Part shown: piece by piece, positions 1-7,240 of the stretch
How positions within the stretch are numbered: the first letter of the stretch is position 1
Layout: every line of letters starts with the position of its first letter
Source: CAYWNA01 sp964459305
GTDB lineage: Bacteria > Planctomycetota > Planctomycetia > Pirellulales > Pirellulaceae
NCBI GenBank assembly: GCA_964459305.1
Contig: CAYWNA010000235.1
Span: forward strand, 1-21,260
DNA: 21,260 bases
Direction: 5' to 3'
Program-made: the position numbers and the translations under genes
The notes under the pieces: generated by a model
What the model was told of the DNA's origin: nothing
What the model saw: only the letters and a program-made list of their open reading frames with translations
Database searches by the model: none

Positions 1-44
1 TTGGTTTTCCCCTACGCGGCCCAAAGTCTGGCGACTTCGGCTAC
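1..44. repeat. Partial inverted-repeat element, cut by window start
   Basis: Bases 21-44 (starting CCAAAGTCTGGCGACTTCGG) are identical to the right arm of the inverted repeat at 3109-3175. The preceding bases (TTGGTTTTCCC) match the end of its left arm and the start of its loop, so this is a second copy whose left arm lies outside the window. It sits 34 bp beyond the prfB stop codon (prfB is on the minus strand) and could end that transcript, but no clear T-tract is visible. Identity of the arm is read directly; any function is inference. Confidence 0.7.
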
Positions 45-78
45 ATGCGGAAAAGCGTCAATCCTGACCGCGGCCGGT

Positions 79-1186
79 TTAGTTGCGCTGATCCCGGCCC
101 ACTCGCCACTGCAGGTACGAATCCAGGAAGCCTTGGATGTTGCCGTCGAGCACGCTGTTGAAGTTACCGACGGTATGCCCCGTTCGAGCATCTTTCACGC
201 GCTGGTCGGGATGGAGGAAGTAGTTTCGGATCTGCGATCCAAAGCCGACGCGGGCCTTGTTTTGGTAATCGGCCGCCTGCTCGGCTTCGCGTTTTTCCTC
301 CTCGATGCGAACCAAGCGTGATCGCAACATCTTCCATGCCGTCGCGCGGTTCTTGTGCTGGCTCCGTTCGTTTTGGCACTGGACAGCGGTGCCCGTGGGG
401 ACGTGAGTCAACCGAACAGCACTGCTGGTCTTGTTCACATGCTGACCGCCGGCTCCGCTGGCCCGATAGGTGTCCTCGCGCACGTCCTTGTCTTCGATCT
501 CGATGTCGATATTGTCTGACACCTCGGGCGAGACATCCACAGCGGCGAAACTGGTCTGACGTTTGCCCTCCGAGTTAAACGGACTGATACGCACCAGCCG
601 ATGCAAACCCTTCTCGCCTTTCAGGTAGCCGTAGGCCATCGGCCCACGGATGGCGATGGAAACACTGTTGATGCCGGCCTCTTCGTTGTCGTTGCGGTCT
701 AACAGCGAAACAGAATACTCGTTCTTCTGAGCCCACTGGAGATACATCCGCAGGAGCATCTCTGCCCAGTCGTTGGCATCTGTTCCACCATCGCGCGCAT
801 TGATACTCAAGATGGCGCCGGCGCTGTCGTTAGGGCCGCTGAGCAACGACTTGAGTTCAAGCTCTTCGACCACTCGCTCCAGACGCTGGATCTCGCCGGA
901 CACTTCCTCGGCAAAGGCATCGTCCTCTTCCGCCATTTCCAGCATGGCACCGAGGTCTTCAGACGCCCCGAGCGTATCCTCCAACGGGCCAACGAGCGCC
1001 TTCAGCGACTTGAGCTGACCGACCGTTTCCTGCGCCTGTTCCTGATCGTCCCAGAAACTGGCGACGGCCATCTTGGCCTCGATTCCTGCGACTTGCTTCT
1101 TTTTGCCGTCGTAGTCAAAGACTGTCTCGTAACTGGAGAAGTCGCTGTTGAATCGTTTCTGCTCGGTCGGTCAATTCTGCGTCCAT
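79..1186 (-). CDS. prfB: Peptide chain release factor 2 (RF2), made by programmed +1 frameshift
   Basis: Class I release factor reading UGA and UAA stop codons and triggering peptide hydrolysis on the ribosome. Translation starts at the ATG at 1186-1184, with GAGGA about 9 bases upstream. It runs 23 codons to CTT (1120-1118) followed by an in-frame TGA (1117-1115). Skipping T1117 resumes at GAC (1116) and continues to the TAA at 81-79, giving 368 residues, close to the 365 of E. coli RF2. The stop-codon-recognition tripeptide SPF lies near residues 201-203 and the catalytic GGQ near 246-248 (GAGGQHVNKTSSAV). The CTTTGAC slippery site is the classical one, so RF2 level should regulate its own synthesis. 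The purine-rich Shine-Dalgarno-like stimulator usual just before CTT is not evident here. An annotation starting at the internal ATG (1071) would lose 38 residues. Confidence 0.96.
1115..1120 (-). promoter_or_regulatory. prfB programmed +1 frameshift site (CTT-TGA-C)
   Basis: On the minus strand codon 23 is CTT, followed by TGA and then C. Frame 0 ends at this TGA, while the +1 frame continues as DYDGKKKQVAGIEAKMAVAS, a typical RF2 N-terminal helix, straight into the conserved RF2 sequence. In the known mechanism low RF2 slows decoding of UGA, tRNA-Leu slips from CUU to UUU, and RF2 is made. The 15 bases before CTT (CAGTTACGAGACAGT) hold no AGGGGG-like element, unlike the E. coli site. Confidence 0.93.
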
Positions 1187-1396
1187 TCGTCGTTCCTCTA
1201 GCGAAGTGATGCTGAAGATCCTCAATTCCCTATTATCCAGAAGACGCTGAATCCGAAAAGGTGGTTCGCATTCGTATTCGCCGCGCCAATCGCCGATTCC
1301 GTCCGTCTTGTCCGCCCCTGGCACCGTGCCTAGACTGACATCGAGGTATACTGCGTCCGGTTTGGGCGAGTCTTCGCAGCTATTTTGAGGTATTTC
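1187..1396. promoter_or_regulatory. Divergent prfB/mnmA intergenic region
   Basis: These 210 bases separate the divergent prfB and mnmA starts and must hold both promoters. Weak candidates are a GATAAT -10 hexamer for prfB (minus strand, 1237-1232, about 45 bases from the ATG) and a TATACT -10 hexamer for mnmA (1347-1352). Neither has a convincing -35 hexamer at 16-18 bases, so both are tentative. Confidence 0.3.
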
Positions 1397-2542
1397 GTGT
1401 CGCGAGTTGTATTGGCAATGTCTGGCGGCGTCGACAGCAGCGTGGCCGCTCACTTGCTGCGACAGCAAGGCCACGAGGTCATCGGCGTGTTTATGAGGCA
1501 CAACACCGCGCCACCGGTGGCCCGCTGCGCCGCTCCCGGCGCAAGCTCATCCGGCCAGGCAGCGGCAACCATCGCAGAGACCGATGATAGCCAAGGCTGC
1601 TGCAATGCGTTGGATGCCGAGGACGCTCGGCGGGTAGCTGACAAGTTGGACATATCGTTCCAAACACTGGACTTCGACAGAGAGTTTGACTTCATCATTG
1701 ACTACTTTGTGAATGAGTACACGAGCGGGCGCACGCCCAATCCTTGCATCGTGTGCAACGCCCGGTTGAAGTTCGGCAAGCTGTTTGAATACGCAGACAG
1801 CGCTGGTGCGAGCTTCGTTGCCACGGGACACTACGCTCGGCTTGTTCCATCGGATGACAACGACAGTCCCCAGCTTTGCCGAGGCTCGGATTGCGGCAAA
1901 GATCAGTCCTACGCGCTGTTCGGCATCAATCGACAGTTGCTGCGTCGCATCATGTTGCCGGTGGGCGATTACGAAAAGTCGCGAATCCGGGAAATTGCCA
2001 CCGAACTGGGGCTGCGCGTGGCCGACAAACGAGACAGCCAGGAGATTTGCTTCGTCACCGCCGGCAGGCACGCCGAGTTCGTGCGCGAGCGGTACGCCGA
2101 TGGCAGTAGACGGGACGGGGAGATCGTGACCACAGACGGTCGGGTGGTCGGCCGTCATCCCGGCATCGAAGGTTTCACGATAGGGCAGCGCAAAGGATTG
2201 GGAGTGGCCCTAGGCGAGCCTCACTTCGTGATCCGAGTCGACGCCCGGACACGCCGCGTTATCATTGGCAGGAGGGAGGAACTCGCACGCACAGAACTGA
2301 CGGCGAATCGAACCAACTGGCTTGTTGAACCGTCGAACGCACCCTTCCGATGTCACGCCAAGATTCGCTACAACGCCGAGGCCGCGGCTGCTACCGCTGA
2401 GATCTTGTCCGATGGGCGGTTGAAGGTCGTGTTCGACGAACCACTCTACGGCGTGGCGCCAGGCCAGGCAGTCGTCTGCTACGACGACGGTCGTGTCTTG
2501 GGAGGCGGATGGATCGAGGAGAGTCTCACCAACGTGAGTTGA
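1397..2542 (+). CDS. mnmA: tRNA-specific 2-thiouridylase MnmA
   Basis: Cytoplasmic enzyme that adenylates U34 of Lys/Glu/Gln tRNAs and replaces O2 with sulfur delivered as a persulfide. The 381-residue product has the PP-loop SGGVDSS at residues 9-15, the catalytic Cys region GRTPNPCIVCNARLKFGKLF (Cys about 120, matching the E. coli NPxxxCN cysteine), GKDQSYALFGI, and the second catalytic Cys in SQEICFV (about 218). GFTIGQRKGLG and a C-terminal beta-barrel region follow. A Cys-containing insert at about residues 36-70 (ends GCCNALDAEDARRVADKL) is longer than in E. coli. I chose GTG 1397 because it gives the typical MSRVVLAMSGGVDSS and has GAGG at 1387-1390, six bases upstream; the TTG at 1385 overlaps that ribosome site. 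Divergent from prfB; its stop codon directly touches that of the next gene. Confidence 0.95.
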   Translation: MSRVVLAMSGGVDSSVAAHLLRQQGHEVIGVFMRHNTAPPVARCAAPGASSSGQAAATIAETDDSQGCCNALDAEDARRVADKLDISFQTLDFDREFDFIIDYFVNEYTSGRTPNPCIVCNARLKFGKLFEYADSAGASFVATGHYARLVPSDDNDSPQLCRGSDCGKDQSYALFGINRQLLRRIMLPVGDYEKSRIREIATELGLRVADKRDSQEICFVTAGRHAEFVRERYADGSRRDGEIVTTDGRVVGRHPGIEGFTIGQRKGLGVALGEPHFVIRVDARTRRVIIGRREELARTELTANRTNWLVEPSNAPFRCHAKIRYNAEAAAATAEILSDGRLKVVFDEPLYGVAPGQAVVCYDDGRVLGGGWIEESLTNVS

Positions 2543-2998
2543 TTACTGGCTCGCCAATGCGGCGACATCTTCATCGCAGATGTCGAGAATCTGGTCTAGC
2601 TTCGTGCTCGCGAAGGTGCCCCGGACGAATGGGTGCAACCCGCACAAGACAAGTTTGCCCCCGCCTCGCTGTATTCGCTTGTCCAAGGTTATCAGTTTGG
2701 CCAGGAGTTGGCTGCTGATGAGATCGAGTCGGGACAAATCAACCACGATACGGCGAGGGCCCTCAGATTTCATGAGTGCCCCGCCCAGGAGCTTGGCGTC
2801 AACATCATCCGGTAGTCTCTCAGGCGCGACATCCAGAACTGCGACACCGTCGACCATTCTCTTGTAGCACCACAATCTATAGCCGCAGGCCGGGCATGGG
2901 GGAAAAGGATCTGACGACATGAGCTTTGCCGACAGCCTAACATTACACACCGGACATCGGCAGGAAACGTCACAGCGAGTTTCGGGTGGAGCATTCAT
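2543..2998 (-). CDS. Zinc-ribbon/STAS domain protein (anti-sigma-factor-antagonist-like)
   Basis: A 151-residue protein in two parts. Residues 9-44 are Cys-rich (CRCPVCN, then CPACGYRLWC; C15/C18 and C35/C38 form two CxxC pairs) and look like a small zinc ribbon. Residues about 50-151 are a STAS domain with RIVVDLSRLDLISSQLLAKL, whose SS at 95-96 aligns with the phosphorylated serine region of SpoIIAA-type antagonists, then GGGKLVLCGLHPFVRGTF. STAS proteins of this class bind an anti-sigma kinase and release it on phosphorylation; the partner here is unknown and no RsbW-like kinase lies in the window. The ATG at 2998 is preceded by GGAGAAGG on the minus strand. It converges on mnmA with zero spacing and is a paralogue of the STAS gene at 11203. 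Confidence 0.85.
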   Translation of the reverse strand: MNAPPETRCDVSCRCPVCNVRLSAKLMSSDPFPPCPACGYRLWCYKRMVDGVAVLDVAPERLPDDVDAKLLGGALMKSEGPRRIVVDLSRLDLISSQLLAKLITLDKRIQRGGGKLVLCGLHPFVRGTFASTKLDQILDICDEDVAALASQ

Positions 2999-4010
2999 CG
3001 TTTGGCCTTCTCCGATTGACTAACACCCCATTTGAGTCAGTCGCTCCGCTGGCGGCTGTGCAACATCATTTAGGATCGCTGCCGGAATTACACCGGCATT
3101 TGCTCGATGTAGCCGAACTCGCCAGAGTTTGGTTTTTCCCGTGCAAAGCGACCAAAGTCTGGCGACTTCGGCTACCACGAATTCAGGATCTATTTCGAAG
3201 CCGATCCTTACGTTCTCGGATGGCTGGCCGGCGAGCCGCGCGCGATCCACTGCTATTTTCTGGCGGGGCGGCATACCCTCCCCAGGCCACCACCTGGACA
3301 CAGCGATAGGCTGTCTCTGCTAACGAATTCGACCAAGAATCGTTGGATAGCATAGCATTCCACGATTACCTATTAGGCATGGTCGTTTTGCGGCTCAGAA
3401 TCCGGACATGGAAAATCGTGAGCGGGGCGAAAAAGCAGAAATTATTTTTCAGCGGGCCGATACGTTGCTGCGGCGGAGCGCCGATCACCTCGTCGTCCGG
3501 GAGCTCGGTCCACACTGCGTGGGTTCATCGACTGCTCGCGGCGACAAGATGAGGGAGGCCAACCTACAAGCACAAGAGACGCGAGGCAGTGCCGTCGGGG
3601 GGGTGTAATCTGTTTCGTCGCCTCGGATGGGGACGTAGAAAAGAGCCCGGCTGCCGGCGAAACCTTAGCGCTACGGGTCGCACCAGCAACCGGACTACCC
3701 CAGGGTCAACCTCCATAGTAATTCAGAAACGAACGACTTCAAAGCCAATATGCATCAAATCGGGAAAAAGTCATTCCACGGCACGAAGACCAAGCTGCCG
3801 TGGAGCGTTCATGGACTGCTCGGCTTCGCGGCGGCCTCCGCTGGAAATCATCAAATGGCAGATGTTACACTGGTGAAACGACTTACGCCCGCACGCGAGA
3901 GCGGCGGAATAGTGCCACGGATCGATCCGTTCGTTCGGTTATCCTGGATGGGACCGACGCGGCGCTGCGGATCGCGCAGTTCTTTGGCGATTTCTGCGAG
4001 GTGACGTGCA
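2999..4010. other. Gene-poor region with inverted repeat
   Basis: No convincing gene is seen in about 1 kb. Short ORFs exist but lack family resemblance and good ribosome sites. The stretch holds the inverted repeat at 3109-3175 and a small hairpin (GCCGG-AATTACA-CCGGC, 3081-3097). An open frame without a start from about 3179 to 3345 (reads IYFEADPYVLGWLAGEPRAI) might be a gene remnant, but I cannot assign it. The region may be decayed coding DNA. Confidence 0.5.
3109..3175. repeat. Inverted repeat with 24-bp arms, second copy at window start
   Basis: The left arm (3109-3132, begins GTAGCCGAACTCGCCAGAG) and the right arm (3152-3175) are inverted complements at 22 of 24 positions, around a 19-base loop that starts TTTTTCCC. 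The right arm recurs identically at 21-44. Translated in any frame it gives short Trp/Arg-rich peptides, which can create false ORFs. It resembles a small non-autonomous or REP-type element; no transposase is nearby. Confidence 0.85.
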
Positions 4011-4499
4011 ATGAAGGCGGTGGCACGAGAGCCGATTACACTGAAGGAGCTGTGGCTGAGCCTGACGGTGGCGGCGGTCTGTTTCGCGCTCTATCACGTT
4101 TCTCCGATACCCACGGGTGTTGTCATTCCGTTCCTCGTGCTCGGAGGCATCGGCCGCTACGTTTCGCGGCTGCGCGCGGGTTGGCTCTGTGGGACATTTT
4201 TCGGCGCATTTGCATGCTTCTTGGCGACGATATTGGGGGTCGCCGCGTTGTTTGCCCTACACATCTGCTCGCGCTGTCGGCGGCTTCGCAATGCGCTGGC
4301 TCGCTCGTCGCCGATGAGATCTTCTTTCTCCGGATTCCAGCGCAACTACCATCAAGCGAGCAATACCGTGTTGCGACCACAGTTTCTACAAGATCCTTCG
4401 CAGATGGCTCGTGCGCGAATGTCGCCGATGTTACACTCACGCATGGTGGGCGCAGACCGCCCCCGCACCCTGCAAGCCTCTATGAAAACCGGAGCGTGA
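4011..4499 (+). CDS. Possible small membrane protein, C-terminal part doubtful
   Basis: The ATG at 4011 has GAGGTG seven bases upstream. The first ~85 residues look like a real membrane protein, with hydrophobic segments near residues 14-32 (LSLTVAAVCFALYHVSP), 35-50 and 60-85 (GTFFGAFACFLATILGVAAL). After about residue 86 the sequence becomes Arg/Ser-rich and unlike a membrane protein, up to the TGA at 4497-4499. A +1 shift near 4250 would instead read SARAVGGFAMRWLARRR and stop at 4315-4317, a more natural basic C-terminus. The gene may therefore be about 100 residues with a frameshift or sequence error, or be decaying. It ends just before the ThDP-enzyme gene and could be its operon partner. 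No family recognised. Confidence 0.4.
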   Translation: MKAVAREPITLKELWLSLTVAAVCFALYHVSPIPTGVVIPFLVLGGIGRYVSRLRAGWLCGTFFGAFACFLATILGVAALFALHICSRCRRLRNALARSSPMRSSFSGFQRNYHQASNTVLRPQFLQDPSQMARARMSPMLHSRMVGADRPRTLQASMKTGA

Positions 4500-4503
4500 A
4501 CCG

Positions 4504-6198
4504 ATGCCCAAGCTCACCGGCGCCCAATTCATCGCCGACTCACTCGAAGCCTACGGTGTGACTCACGTTTTCTTCGTGCCGGCGGTCCTGAACCATACGC
4601 TGGCCCAACTCGATCTGCGCACCAACATTCAACGCATCCTGACACATGGCGAGAAATCGGCGGCGTATATGGCGGACGCTTACGCACGAGTCAGCGGCCG
4701 TCCCGGCGTTTGCTTCGCTCAATGTGTTGGCGCCGCCAACTTGGCCGCTGCCCTCCGCGATGCGTACCTCGCTTGCTCGCCCATGGTCGTGTTGACCGGA
4801 GGGCCGGACGATTGCACGCGGCATCGGAACACGTATCAGCAGATTGACGATTTCCCGCTGTTCGAGCCATTGACCAAGTACAACGCTCGTGTCGACGATG
4901 TGACTCGGCTTCCCGATGTGCTGCGCCAGGCGTTTCGAGCGGCCACGACGGGCGCTCCCGGCCCGGTTCACATTGAATTGGCGGGGCATCAGGCGGAACT
5001 GGAGCGAGAGGTGGGCGAACTGTCGGTGGTCCCGGAACTGCAATTTGGCCGCGTTCCGCCCGTGCGGCCACTGGCAGATGCCGGGACGGTGGCCGAGGTC
5101 GCGCGACAGCTCGAACAGGCCGCGCGGCCGGTCATCATTGCCGGTGGAGGCACACGCATATCCGGCGCTGGAGCCGAACTGGTAGAACTGGCCGAGCGAC
5201 TGGCGATCCCTGTGGCCACGTCGATGAACGCCAAGGACGTGATACCCGGCAATCATTCGTTGAACGTCGGCGTGCCTGGTTTGTACTGTCGTAAGAGCGC
5301 CAATCGAGTTGTCCTGGAAGCCGATTTGGTGTTTTTTGTGGGCAGCCACACTGGCAGTCAAGTGACCTTCAATTGGCAGGTGCCACCGCCGGAGACGCCC
5401 GTCATTCAACTGGACATTGACCCTGAAGAGTTGGGCCGGCACTATCCCAATCGCGCGTCGCTTCTGGGAGATGCCAAGGCGGTGTTGAGACAACTGGTCG
5501 CCGTCGCCGATGTCTCGACAGCAGCGTCGCGCCGGCAGTGGGTCGAGCGTGCGCAGGCAATGGTCGGGGAGTGGCGAGAAGAATTCGCACCGCTCATGAA
5601 CTCGGATGCCGTTCCCATTCGCCCGGAACGAGTGTGCAAGGAATTGAGCGAATTGATGCCGCCCGATACGCTGCTGGTATCGGAAACCGGGCACTCCGGC
5701 ATGTGGACGGGTGGAATGATCGACTTGGACAAGCCAGGCCAGGAATTCATCCGCGCCGCCGGTTCGCTCGGCTGGGGACTCCCGGCGGCCCTGGGTGCGA
5801 AACTCGCATCGCCCGACCGGCCCGTGCTGTTATTCTCCGGCGACGGTGGATTCTGGTACCACCTCAGTGAATTGGAGACGGCCGTACGTTGGAACATCAA
5901 CGCCGTACTCCTGATCAACAACAACCGGTCGCTCAACCAGGAGATCGATATCTACACGGACGCGTACGGGGGCGAGCTACGAGCGGGGCACGCCGAACTC
6001 TGGCAGTTCAGCGACATAAACTTCGCCGAAGTGGCGCAATCGATGGGGGCCGAGGGAATTCGCGTCGAAAAACCCAGCGAGTTGGCTGGCGCGCTGGACA
6101 AGGCATTTTCCGCGAAAAAGCCCTGCGTGGTCGATGTGGCGACGGAGATGACTGCCGTCGCTCCGCTGGCGTATCTGTATGATGATGCTTCCACATAG
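4504..6198 (+). CDS. ThDP-dependent acetolactate-synthase-like enzyme
   Basis: A 564-residue protein with the three-domain layout of the acetohydroxyacid synthase/decarboxylase superfamily. The N-terminal Pyr domain (about 1-170) has the catalytic Glu50 in THGEKSAAYMADAYAR. The central domain (about 190-330) includes PVIIAGGGTRISGAGAEL. The C-terminal PP domain has the ThDP/Mg motif GDG at 446-448 (LLFSGDGGFWYHLSE) closing at LINNNRS (470-476). Such enzymes form a carbanion on ThDP and decarboxylate or ligate 2-keto acids or acyl-CoAs. No regulatory small subunit is present, so a role in branched-chain amino-acid synthesis is unlikely and the substrate is unknown. GGAG lies nine bases before the ATG. 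The dehydrogenase-like gene follows 32 bases later, so the two probably share an mRNA and a pathway. Confidence 0.88.
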   Translation: MPKLTGAQFIADSLEAYGVTHVFFVPAVLNHTLAQLDLRTNIQRILTHGEKSAAYMADAYARVSGRPGVCFAQCVGAANLAAALRDAYLACSPMVVLTGGPDDCTRHRNTYQQIDDFPLFEPLTKYNARVDDVTRLPDVLRQAFRAATTGAPGPVHIELAGHQAELEREVGELSVVPELQFGRVPPVRPLADAGTVAEVARQLEQAARPVIIAGGGTRISGAGAELVELAERLAIPVATSMNAKDVIPGNHSLNVGVPGLYCRKSANRVVLEADLVFFVGSHTGSQVTFNWQVPPPETPVIQLDIDPEELGRHYPNRASLLGDAKAVLRQLVAVADVSTAASRRQWVERAQAMVGEWREEFAPLMNSDAVPIRPERVCKELSELMPPDTLLVSETGHSGMWTGGMIDLDKPGQEFIRAAGSLGWGLPAALGAKLASPDRPVLLFSGDGGFWYHLSELETAVRWNINAVLLINNNRSLNQEIDIYTDAYGGELRAGHAELWQFSDINFAEVAQSMGAEGIRVEKPSELAGALDKAFSAKKPCVVDVATEMTAVAPLAYLYDDAST

Positions 6199-6230
6199 TC
6201 CGTTCATTTACAGGGCCCGAGGACACACCG

Positions 6231-7184
6231 ATGGTAGACGCCAAATCAATTGCCAATGTGGCCGTACTTGGGTTGGGGACCATGGGGCACGGTATCGCCC
6301 AGACGTTTGCCATTGCGGGGTGCCAAATTCGTGGCTACGACGCGGATCAGCAAGCACGCGATGGACTCGCCGAACGCATTCGGGCCAATCTCGATCAGAT
6401 GGTCGAGGCCGGCCTACTGGACCAAACGGCGATCCCCGCAGTGCTCGATCGCATCACGGTCTGCCGAAGTGAGAGCGATGCGGTCGGAGGCAGTCAATTC
6501 GTGGTCGAGGCGGTCCGCGAAGATCTGGCGGTCAAGCAGGAGTTGTTCGGTCGGCTCGAATCCACGGTCGAGCGCGATACGATTGTGGCCAGCAACACGT
6601 CCAGTTACCGGATCACCGACATTGCCACCGAAATGGAATATCCCGACCGGGCGATCGCTACGCACTGGTTCAACCCTCCGCACATCGTGCCTGTCGTCGA
6701 GGTTGTACCGGGGCAAAAGACCTCGATGAAAACCGCGCAGACTACTTACGATCTACTTGCCCGGGCCGGCAAGGTGCCCGTTCGAGTCAATCAGGAAATC
6801 CCGGGCTTTTTGGTCAATCGCGTCCAGGTCGCAATGTTCCGAGAAATCTGGGATCTGTTGGACCGGGGCATCGCGAGTGCGGAAGACATCGACCGCGCGA
6901 TTCGCGGCAGCATGGGTCTGCGTCTGGCTGCTCTGGGACCCTTGGCGATCAACGATTTTGCCGGATGGGATGTGACGGGAAAGACATATCAGAATCTGGT
7001 CACAGATATCCGTTCCGATACAGATCTGCCTCAGGTCATCCAACAACTGCTCGATGCAGGCCGGCTGGGAGTGAAAGCCGGCCATGGCATCTACGAATAC
7101 CCCGCCGATTCTGTTCCGAGCCGCACGGCTGACCGGGATCGAACGTATCTTGCGTTGGTCAAGTTGCTGCAGCAACTCGTTTGA
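6231..7184 (+). CDS. 3-hydroxyacyl-CoA dehydrogenase family oxidoreductase
   Basis: A 317-residue NAD-dependent dehydrogenase of single-function HAD length. It has a Rossmann fold with GLGTMGHGIAQ (residues 14-24), then SNTSSYRI (from S121), THWFNPPHIVPVVEVVPG with the catalytic-type His145 and Glu157, PGFLVNRVQ (N196), and a C-terminal helical domain ending GVKAGHGIYEY. Relatives oxidise or reduce 3-hydroxyacyl-CoAs or sugar acids such as L-gulonate; the substrate cannot be set from sequence. GAGG sits eight bases before the ATG. It follows the ThDP enzyme by 32 bases, so a carboligation or decarboxylation product may be its substrate (inference). Confidence 0.9.
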   Translation: MVDAKSIANVAVLGLGTMGHGIAQTFAIAGCQIRGYDADQQARDGLAERIRANLDQMVEAGLLDQTAIPAVLDRITVCRSESDAVGGSQFVVEAVREDLAVKQELFGRLESTVERDTIVASNTSSYRITDIATEMEYPDRAIATHWFNPPHIVPVVEVVPGQKTSMKTAQTTYDLLARAGKVPVRVNQEIPGFLVNRVQVAMFREIWDLLDRGIASAEDIDRAIRGSMGLRLAALGPLAINDFAGWDVTGKTYQNLVTDIRSDTDLPQVIQQLLDAGRLGVKAGHGIYEYPADSVPSRTADRDRTYLALVKLLQQLV

Positions 7185-7192
7185 CCCCAAGC

Positions 7193-7232
7193 CCATCGGG
7201 CTGGGCGAGTCCCGCAACGCGCGGCCCGATGG
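7193..7232. terminator. Possible bidirectional terminator hairpin
   Basis: CCATCGGGC (7193-7201) and GCCCGATGG (7224-7232) form a perfect 9-bp stem around a 22-base loop. It lies exactly between the convergent stops of the dehydrogenase gene (7184) and the minus-strand gene (7241). No T-tract follows on either strand, so intrinsic termination is only likely by position. Confidence 0.5.
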
Positions 7233-7240
7233 ACCTGCGG

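Noticed and set aside
1385..1396. TTG 1385 as the mnmA start
   Set aside because: It lies within the ribosome site for GTG 1397, which gives the conserved N-terminus.
3020..3301. Minus-strand ORF (93 codons) across the 3109-3175 inverted repeat
   Set aside because: Its central part is just the translated repeat arms and no ribosome site is seen.
4540..5694. Minus-strand ORF (384 codons) opposite the ThDP-enzyme gene
   Set aside because: Antisense of a well-supported enzyme; low-complexity composition and no motif.
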